This document shows positions 9,001 through 14,119 of a stretch of DNA of 14,119 nucleotides, in pieces. How positions within the stretch are numbered: position 1 is the stretch's first letter; every line of letters begins with the position of its first letter. Source of the stretch: Rodentolepis nana (taxonomy: Eukaryota > Platyhelminthes > Cestoda > Cyclophyllidea > Hymenolepididae); assembly GCA_900617975.1 (NCBI GenBank), contig UZAE01012095.1, positions 1 through 14,119 on the forward strand. The letters run 5' to 3'. The position numbers and the translations under genes are program-made. The notes beneath the pieces were generated by a model, which saw only the letters and a program-made list of their open reading frames with translations, did no database searches and was not told where the DNA came from.

Positions 9001-12000
9001 GGTAGATACTGGTAGCATTACTGACTGATCGAATTCTCGAATTTGAGGAATGAGCAGTGATATTGTCATAACCAGGACCAGGAGTAGGATTTGCGGAAGC
9101 CATCCCAGTGGCTGCGACAGTCCCAGTAGGAGTAGAGAAGTTAGCGCCACCACCTGATTGGTTAAGCTGTTTAGCCATGTAATTCTGTACAGCGATGGAA
9201 GCTTGAGATTGGACGTAGTCCTGTACCAATTGGGGCAAGCTTTCGCGAACGAGGTTCAGACGAAAGAGCTACAGAGAAATGGATGTGAATGCAAAATACC
9301 TAAGCGCAATAGGACTGATTATGAGAAACTAAACTCTGAATAGAAACGAATTTACGACATAGCAAATAATCTCTTGTAGGAGCACAACCGAGTGCAGAAA
9401 CATCAAAACAATAGTAAAAATTCGACTTTCATGCAGAACGATTGCCCAATTAACTACGTACATCCCTACTTAAACAATTTTATTATCACAGAATGCACTT
9501 TTTCACCCCAAATCCTCGAATCATAATTTAAAAAGTGTGGTTTTCTCTTGTCAATCGTTGGTCTAGTTCTTACAACGTAAAGCCCGTGGTTTCTGTGCCA
9601 ATACACAAGAAACTATTCCAATTGAATATTTTAAACTTTTCTAAGCAAAAGGCAAGAAAACGATTTAGACAGGGAGATGTAGACATAAACTAAAAAAGTG
9701 TGCAATTTGAAATGGGTGTCTTCAACTGATGTTAAATGTTTGCCAAATAAGCTAGGTATTTCACCATGAAGGTGAATCTCCAACAATGTTAAACTTCTGG
9801 GGTGTGGGATAGACTTACCTCCTCGTGGTACACCCTTGGCAACGTATAATCATACGGCAAAAACGTCTATTAACCGGCAGTTGACTTCTCACTTCAAACT
9901 GCAATCACCCCACTGTATGTCGTATTCGACCCCTTCCACAGTACTCATCTTACCCTTTCTGAGCTTTTGTGTCTGTCTGTCTCTTTTAAATCGGTGAATC
10001 ATTCTTCTATTCCCCCTCCCCTCTCTAAAGCTTGAATTCAACTAAAGAACTAATGATAACTATCAAAACGCCTGCCATTTGTTATCCAAAACAATTTCTC
10101 TAAGGAACTTAAAATGAAAACTGGTTTCTTTATTTGCAAATGACCTGGACGTATTCCAATAAAAAGGGCACATCTTGATCGCTATAGTAGATAATAAGAC
10201 AGGTAAGAAAATCACACAATTTCCCTATAGGCATTATCGTTTCAATCAGACAAAAACAATACTTATCCATTGAAACTCACTCCAGATCCAGCATGTGAGC
10301 TCTTTCTCGCCAACGACGGTTGTGAAACATTAGAATCACATCTACTGGGTGTTTCCCCATCAGCACAAGCACTCCCGTCTAAAGCGCAGGCGACGTTTGA
10401 TAGTCGGGTTTCCATTTTCCGCACCACCGCCTCTGAAATCCGCGCGATAGATGCCGCGGTCAAGAGTGGGGGTCTATCAGCCACAAGAGGACCGGCGATC
10501 AATTCATTGTCACGGGTAATCACCATGCCATCAAGACTGCCAACGGAAACTGTTCGTTGACGGCGCTTCTCCTCGATGATGCGTTGCATTATGGACCCAC
10601 TGGTGTCGGTAAATAAATCAGACAAGTTCTTTTACTGTAAAGGTTTTTGCAAAGTAAACTAGAGCTCACTAGGTTAAAGGTAAGATAATCGAACTACCTA
10701 CATTAAATTAAGTTACCTTTAAATCACTAAAAGAGATTGAAGGAATAAATTGAATTATAAGTAGAGATAGAACAGTTGAATTTACTGTCAAATGCTCTCA
10801 AAATCAGTTGTCGAAAATTAATTGATGTGGAATGATTTCCGTAACCGTAATGTTGGAGATTTTTTATAGACACTTACAACTATTTTACAAGAGAAGAGGT
10901 AAACAATTTTCTTAACCTAAATAACGACGAAAAATTGGCTTGACTTCATTAATAATGCAATTTTGTAAGCCCTAGCAGCAACAAGGTATGAATTAGAACT
11001 TCTTCTAATACAAAGGTATGCCTCGATGATAGACAAGGTTCTGTGGAGTATGCATTATTCTGAGCTGATGGTAGCTCGAACGTCAGTCGTCAACTTGATT
11101 GGAAATCATCATATATTACATTGAAAGGTAACTTCGTGCTGATTGATTCCACCCAGTAAGGTCCATTTGAAGTATGAGGTACTGCCCAATCAAATGTAAA
11201 TCAATTAAGAGTAAGGTTCAATGATTCAAACTCTAACTCCCTTCCTCTCTATCCCTCTTTGGAGCTTCAAAATAAAGCTATAATTGCATAAAAAACAAAG
11301 GAAAAATTAAAGTACTCTGACAAAAAATTAACCACTAATACTTAGTAAAAAGATAAGTATATAATGAGCTGATTGTTATCATGCAAGTTTGTTTGTTATT
11401 TATAATTATAATTTACCAAACAAATTTAATCAGTAAACACCAAAAATTTGCATAAAATACTGTACATAATCGAGTTAAGCCAAATGGTAACTTTAAAAAT
11501 AAGCCATTCCCATCACATTCTGAGGTTATAGAGGATAAAGTGATATTGAAATCAACTCACCAACGAATGTGCGTTAGAAAACCAAGAATAGAGGTTAAAT
11601 AATACGCCAAAACTAAGACAGATCTCAAAAGCAATCTTTAGAGGTAAGGTCACATCGGATAAGTCACTTACACATTTGCAACCTTCGATACAGTTCTGAA
11701 TTAAGAGATAATGATAATTAGACAAGGCTTGATCTTGTCAATTCAAACTTCCACGAGATGCTGCCGGTTAAAGGTTGATCAATTAACATGAGGTGTAATT
11801 TGTGCCACCTTGTCACTAATATCGACAGAAAACTTGAAGAGTTCATTTCTGTTAGAGTTTTTTTCAATACGATAGTAACGACTTTCATGAACAGAGGTTT
11901 GAATGTTTCTGTAGTTTCAAGGCAGTTAATTCCGCAATCGAACTCACAAGTTTTTTGGAGTACAAGTTTGAAGAAAAAGGGCGGTTGTGTTAAACCCATT

Positions 12001-14119
12001 GTCTTTTCGGTTAAGCATTTAGCAAACATGAGCTGGAATTGTCTATCGTCTTGCACACTGCCCTAAATCTAGAACGCACCAATAATGTCCAATAAAATCC
12101 GTCAATTGGGTGAAACTGGACAAAATTGACTCTTGAAAACATCGGCTCTTTTTGCATATTACCTAATGAATGTATCCAGCTGTTCACCGTTCTTTAATTT
12201 TGAGGCCAATTAGAAATGGCGAATTAACGGCCCTCTAATTGGAGGTTAGAAATCGCAGTCATACAATTTTTAACATCACAGGAGAGTGGCGCAACAACAA
12301 ATTACCAATTTATTATTTAAATCAATAGGCGAATTTATTAAGAAATCACAGAATTAAATGAATAACAAGGGTAAAATTGTAGAAGAGGTTGTGCCTTCAT
12401 TTATTTATCTTTTTATAATAAACTACGGGTAATCCATAACGAGTAAGTTGAACCTTTTTTTGAAAAATGTGCCCGATCCCATTCAGGCGTGCCTCACAGC
12501 AGTCTGATGCCTCCGATGTGATGAGTTTTGGTGGTAACAGGGGAAGGCTAAAGAAACACGCATTGAACATGCCTCAAACGACAATACCACCTTCTGTTAC
12601 AAGTCTAGTACCAATGGGGAGTTTAGAAAAGCGGAGGCATAGTAATTTTATCTGCTCAAAATTCGACTTTCAAACGCCCAATCATATGGAGATAAAACTT
12701 CAGAGCTCTCAAACAATCGCAAACACGCTTTTAGTGCAAACTCTTGAGAAAATTGAGAGCCTAAACACTTATTAATCGAATCAATATGGAAATAGGAAAC
12801 CCGCGAATAAATTGACTAAGCCAGCATTCTCAGTCGGTTTGGTTCTGAAAAGAACTTTGAGGGCTGTGGCCGCAAGGGAGACTTGTATAATAGAGAAGTA
12901 TCCGCAGTACCAGAAATAGTCTGTATATTTATTTTTTGAGATAACGCATTATAGAGAAGGAAGTGAATAACCTGAATGTCGTAATGTTAACACGGAGAGT
13001 TGATTTAGCAGTTAACCTTCACTTTGGCGACGCCAGTTTTTCACATGTCGAGTGAATTATTAGCGGAGAAGAAAGTACGTATCAAAGTGACTTAATATGA
13101 GATCCACAAGTGCATTATTTCTATTAACGTAAACATTTAACACATAGGGACACGAAAATAAAAGTACACTTTACTGGGGGCTTGAAAATATTTACTCAGC
13201 ACATATATCAGAATAGGCTATACATATGGACATATTATTTAGGAATAAGATGCATACTAAATGGAAGAAGAGGCGACAATGCTGTAACAAGGGAGAACGA
13301 ATGTACTCAAATAGGACACTGAACGACTTTCACCTTGTTTGTGGTGACAAAAATGGAAGGAAAAAAGTTCAAAATAATGAATTAGTAAGGTAAAATCTAC
13401 TTCATTTCAGCAGAGCAGGCACTAGGAGGTAAATATGAAGCAGCAGCGCTTCGATGGTAACTTACTCGTCGGAATCACTTGAGGAATCGCTTGAGGAATC
13501 GCTTGAAGAATCGCTGCACGAGAGCAGTCATGCTTATTTTAAGACAGATACTGTGGCAGATACTGTGGCACCACGGCTATCGGAATCCGACCATATGATA
13601 AACTCCCATTGAGGCACGCCGACTTGAGTACCATTGATCTCCCACTGTCTTCAAATGTGTCTATCTAATCAGCTGTAATAGGGGCACCATAAGATACTAT
13701 ATGAACTAGACCAGAAATGTGCTACTCCTGTGGTCATTGGTGGTTTTGAATAGATAAATGATGACTCTCGCTTTGAATAGGCGTCCGCATTAAGGCGAAA
13801 CCAAATACTCGTGCACTCCCACAAAGAACAGTGTAGTACTCAAAAGATCATTGGTGTAGTAACCTCAATCACTTACCGATAGATTACCCTCCTCTGCTGT
13901 GCTTTTTGAGCCTTGAGAGCTTTCTTGGCGGCTCGTGCTTGAGAAGCTTGAGCACGCATAATAGCCTGGTTTTGTGCTTTCGCCTTCATGGCGGATTCAT
14001 CGCGGTCTGTTCGAGGCCGTTTCGCATTCCCCTGTGACTTCTGCTTAGCAACCAACTGACGCTCCTTCTCCTTGGCAGCTTGCCGACGCAGTTTCTGAGA
14101 GCACTTAATCCTGAGATGA
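2928..14119 (-). CDS. SLC16 monocarboxylate-transporter-like protein with giant TM6-TM7 loop, 3' part of gene
   Basis: This is a major-facilitator plasma-membrane carrier of the SLC16 (MCT) family. CDS = join(2928..3077, 3149..3794, 3880..4102, 4175..4300, 4378..4527, 5322..5444, 5518..5956, 7406..7663, 8643..8756, 8966..9268, 10281..10599, 13466..13513, 13877..14119) on the minus strand. All phases agree, giving 1046 visible residues plus stop. The pre-TM7 motif RPQYKKDLFFTGS (residues 395-407) is typical of MCT loops. TM7 to TM12 lie at about residues 560-756, with VPYLMIPD, GFANTIGR, SLKSILVVELFGLDKLTNAFG and VVQG matching the family. A Ser/Pro/acidic tail of about 290 residues ends in QHPQP. 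TM1-6 are not in the window and must lie upstream. The TM8 aspartate of proton-coupled MCT1 is replaced by Asn608 (Arg612 is kept), so lactate/H+ symport should not be assumed. The TM half is certain; linkage of the four 5'-most exons is inferred from phase. Confidence 0.85.
3149..3794 (-). CDS. Transporter exon L: long low-complexity C-terminal tail
   Basis: The acceptor tttcatttaaag is in phase 2 and the donor GAG|gtatga in phase 0. It encodes about 215 codons without a stop. The tail opens with the acidic VYVDDEFDGGDSS and continues rich in Ser, Thr, Pro, Gln and Gly. No domain is recognisable; it should be disordered cytosolic sequence. Confidence 0.85.
3880..4102 (-). CDS. Transporter exon K: TM12 and cytosolic tail start
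   Basis: The acceptor tttctctgtag is in phase 1 and the donor GT|gtaagc in phase 2. It encodes GHIFDVLASRAP, then TM12 (ASEATFFFAAGSFLLAAIFA) and a short basic cytosolic start, RALSKKE, ending in a Gly-rich turn. Confidence 0.9.
4175..4300 (-). CDS. Transporter exon J: TM10-TM11 signature
   Basis: The acceptor ttgttctttttag and the donor G|gtgcgt give 42 codons, phase 1 on both sides. SLKSILVVELFGLDKLTNAFG is the most diagnostic SLC16 segment in the window, matching the (V/L)xLLGLxKLTNAFG signature. It is followed by TM11 (VVQGLSCVMGAVIG). Confidence 0.93.
4378..4527 (-). CDS. Transporter exon I: TM9 and start of TM10
   Basis: The acceptor tctaaattcag and the donor G|gtatgt give 50 codons, phase 1 on both sides. 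It encodes the TM8-TM9 loop, TM9 (NVASLLLAGVACAILPIAG) and the first half of TM10 (IVAMGSFFGLFS). GRCIATW across the H/I junction aligns with the GRxxxGW pattern of the family. Confidence 0.9.
4528..5321. other. Transporter intron H-I (794 nt)
   Basis: This is very A+T-rich. It contains an 18-nt candidate microexon at 5228-5245 and an isolated strong donor-like site on the minus strand at 5082-5088 without a plausible acceptor. Otherwise nothing is recognisable. Confidence 0.6.
5322..5444 (-). CDS. Transporter exon H: TM7 end and TM8
   Basis: It is bounded by tgtatcctccttag and A|gtaagtt, phase 1 on both sides, 41 codons. It encodes LLVPYLMIPDIV, the extracellular turn and TM8 (AGSIISYIGFANTIGRCIA). 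Arg612 corresponds to the essential TM8 arginine of MCT1. Asn608 sits where proton-coupled MCT1 has aspartate. Confidence 0.9.
5518..5956 (-). CDS. Transporter exon G: end of loop and TM7
   Basis: The acceptor is tttcctttacag|ACA in phase 0 and the donor is G|gtaagtg in phase 1. A polar, Asn/Ser/Thr-rich stretch and an acidic patch (MMDFEEGEEMMSLNIPQED) precede the basic GGRRKRCDC. TM7 then begins in SPTFICLLLSNVFTMWG and continues into exon H. Confidence 0.88.
5957..7405. other. Transporter intron F-G (1449 nt)
   Basis: The intron is AT-rich apart from a more GC-rich island at about 6235-6470 with small hairpins. It includes two candidate short exons on the minus strand (6729-6753, 25 nt; 7150-7176, 27 nt). 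A plus-strand open frame at 6835-7086 has no recognisable motif and low-complexity Ser/Phe content. Confidence 0.6.
7406..7663 (-). CDS. Transporter exon F: MCT loop motif RPQYKKDLFFTGS
   Basis: The acceptor acttttcttttag is excellent and the donor is TGG|gtacgt; 86 codons, phase 0 on both sides. It encodes SLRRTISDASI, an acidic/basic helix (IQQEVAEILDEEVRAEVQHR) and RPQYKKDLFFTGS, equivalent to the RKDIFY(S/R)GS element found before TM7 in many animal MCTs. This exon ties the loop exons to the transporter. Confidence 0.8.
7664..8642. other. Transporter intron E-F (979 nt)
   Basis: AT-rich intron. Minus-strand open frames at 8285-8597 are hydrophobic and Cys-rich but lack consistent splice phase with the flanking exons. 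No repeat copy or RNA gene was seen. Confidence 0.55.
8643..8756 (-). CDS. Transporter exon E: loop segment
   Basis: The donor is strong (GAG|gtaagtt, phase 0). The frame that fits exon F is open for 38 codons (including SLLQSRDLTVVTVNTPSPAF), back to an acceptor at aataaaaag|GCG with a poor pyrimidine tract. A better-looking acceptor ccatctccag at 8686/8687 gives a 44-nt exon, but it needs a phase-1 donor upstream. The 3' boundary is solid and the 5' boundary is not. Confidence 0.55.
8759..8764 (-). terminator. Possible intronic poly(A) signal
   Basis: AATAAA on the minus strand lies 175 bases beyond the TAG reached by reading through exon D (8939-8941). It immediately precedes the proposed exon E acceptor. 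It would serve a short isoform that ends in the loop. This is a position-based call only. Confidence 0.3.
8966..9268 (-). CDS. Transporter exon D: Gln/Ser/Thr-rich loop segment
   Basis: The acceptor tttctctgtag|CTC is in phase 0, exactly matching exon C. A predicted helix (ESLPQLVQDYVQSQASIAVQ) is followed by low-complexity Gly/Ser/Thr/Asn sequence. The proposed donor AAG|gttggt is weak. Reading through it gives eight more codons and a TAG at 8939-8941, so this may also be the last exon of a shorter isoform. Confidence 0.65.
9640..10095. repeat. Foldback element, copy 2, inside a transporter intron
   Basis: Bases about 9795-10095 match the right arm of copy 1 over its full length. Shared runs include CTTTTGTGTCTGTCT (9964-9978 against 411-425) and TCATACGGCAAAAA (9850-9863 against the complement of 171-184). 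The segment about 9640-9790 is a decayed version of the left arm, recognisable around CACCATGAAGGTGAA and TCTTCAACTG. The copy lies wholly inside intron C-D, the 1012-nt intron at 9269-10280. Confidence 0.7.
10281..10599 (-). CDS. Transporter exon C: loop segment with RTVSVGSLDG
   Basis: It is open throughout and clearly richer in G+C than its flanks, with the donor GGA|gtgagt in phase 0. It encodes SIMQRIIEEKRRQRTVSVGSL, DGMVITRDNELIAGPLV and a polar tail ending in SSHAGSG. The chosen acceptor (accgacaccag|T, phase 2) fits exon B directly. An alternative acceptor at 10619/10620 (cagtaaaag|AAC, phase 0) would extend the exon but needs a phase-0 partner upstream. Confidence 0.7.
11000..11280. 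repeat. Decayed copy 3 of the foldback element
   Basis: GATGGTAG followed by a GTCAG..GTCAAC block near 11066-11092 parallels the left arm of copy 1 at 124-155. AGGTAACTT near 11125 parallels the inner end of that arm, and the pyrimidine-rich stretch at 11230-11270 parallels the outer right arm. Similarity is patchy, with indels. Confidence 0.4.
12487..12641 (+). CDS. Candidate plus-strand exon, unidentified
   Basis: A plus-strand acceptor (cccattcag|GCG) opens a frame whose base composition is visibly richer in G+C than its surroundings. It reads RASQQSDASDVMSFGGNRG, then RLKKHALNMPQTTIPPSVTS and GSLEKRRHS, ending near a donor-like A|gtaatt. The frame stays open to 12775 without splicing. 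Ser-rich sequence with basic phosphosite-like motifs looks like real protein, but I do not recognise the family and see no partner exon on this strand. It could be an exon of a nested gene, a gene fragment, or chance. Confidence 0.35.
13466..13513 (-). CDS. Transporter exon B: 48-nt Ser/Asp repeat exon
   Basis: Acceptor ctctcgtgcag and donor A|gtaagtt flank 48 nt. The phase joins exon A through a split Arg codon and gives RDSSSDSSSDSSSDSD. The exon consists largely of a 12-nt tandem unit coding Asp-Ser-Ser-Ser. Its length is a multiple of three, so skipping it keeps the frame. The Ser/Asp run resembles casein kinase 2 targets (inference). Confidence 0.65.
13877..14119 (-). CDS. Transporter exon A (partial): basic helical loop segment
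   Basis: It is open to the window edge and encodes a Lys/Arg/Gln/Ala-rich helix-forming segment (KLRRQAAKEKERQLVAKQK, then RAAKKALKAQKAQQRR). The donor is CG|gtaagt, phase 2. The exon may truly start at 14094, where tgctctcag|AAA looks like an acceptor. Nothing in it is diagnostic of SLC16. It would fit the basic stretch just after TM6, but it could instead belong to a separate upstream gene. Confidence 0.6.

Larger units (their letters stand above)
10600..13465. other. Largest transporter intron, B-C (2866 nt)
   Basis: AT-rich DNA holding a decayed foldback copy (about 11000-11280), a plus-strand candidate coding segment (12487-12641), open frames on both strands at 11718-12066 that I cannot identify, and small splice-bounded segments on the minus strand (10717-10726, 11672-11695). 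No transmembrane-coding exon of the transporter's first half was found here on the minus strand. Confidence 0.5.

Noticed and set aside
9579..9597. 19-nt splice-bounded segment in intron C-D
   Set aside because: It is not a multiple of three between two phase-0 exons, so inclusion would break the frame. The acceptor is also only moderate.
10270..10560. 96-residue plus-strand open frame
   Set aside because: It is antisense to exon C, which has better splice sites and phase continuity on the minus strand.
10861..10925. Minus-strand segment before a strong gtaagtg donor at 10873
   Set aside because: Every acceptor choice within reach gives an in-frame stop in the phase required by exon B.
11561..11612. 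52-nt splice-bounded minus-strand segment
   Set aside because: It is stop-free from phase 2 to phase 0, but the translation is unlike the polar loop around it and it needs the alternative exon C acceptor. I judged it a chance pairing.
11718..12066. Overlapping open frames on both strands in the largest intron
   Set aside because: I could not recognise a domain in either translation, and neither has splice sites consistent with a neighbour. The antisense pairing may be chance or a decayed insertion.
1..14119. Hammerhead ribozyme, tRNA or CRISPR-like features
   Set aside because: No CTGATGA core with a paired GAAA, no complete tRNA arms, and no regularly spaced direct repeats were found by eye on either strand.
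13877..14119. Ribosomal protein eL24 or BAZ2-like chromatin protein for the basic exon
   Set aside because: Only the Lys/Ala/Gln-rich composition is shared. No family-specific motif is present, and splice phase links the exon to the downstream transporter exons.

Overview
The window looks like nuclear DNA of an AT-rich metazoan, most probably a flatworm (cestode or trematode; inferred, not proven). Both genes found are animal families, and both are split by GT-AG introns, some of them extremely short (31 and 39 nt in the 5' half of one gene, a cluster of 71-85 nt in the other). Most non-coding DNA is A+T-rich. No bacterial operon, Shine-Dalgarno site, phage gene or CRISPR array is visible.

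Layout, left to right. (1) 1-570: a long inverted repeat, the best copy of a foldback repeat family that recurs at about 9640-10095 and, decayed, at about 11000-11280. (2) 948-2046, minus strand: a complete four-exon gene for the radial spoke head protein RSPH1 (282 residues, MORN repeats). (3) 2047-2927: AT-rich intergenic DNA. (4) 2928-14119, minus strand: the 3' part of a large SLC16/monocarboxylate-transporter-like gene. I trace 13 exons that join in one uninterrupted frame (1046 codons plus stop). They encode a cytosolic loop of at least about 555 residues, transmembrane helices 7-12, and a C-terminal tail of about 290 residues. Helices 1-6 must lie beyond the right edge. (5) 12487-12641: one plausible plus-strand coding segment inside the transporter's largest intron, not identified.

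The two genes lie head to tail on the minus strand, 881 bp apart. Nothing suggests shared function: RSPH1 is an axonemal structural protein of motile cilia and sperm, while the transporter is a plasma-membrane solute carrier. The observations most worth a second look are the oversized, serine/acidic-rich transporter loop, several candidate microexons inside transporter introns, a possible truncated isoform ending in the loop, the Asp-to-Asn change at the TM8 position used for proton coupling in MCT1, and the foldback repeat family. All exon boundaries were derived by hand from splice-site consensus and phase; RNA evidence was not available.
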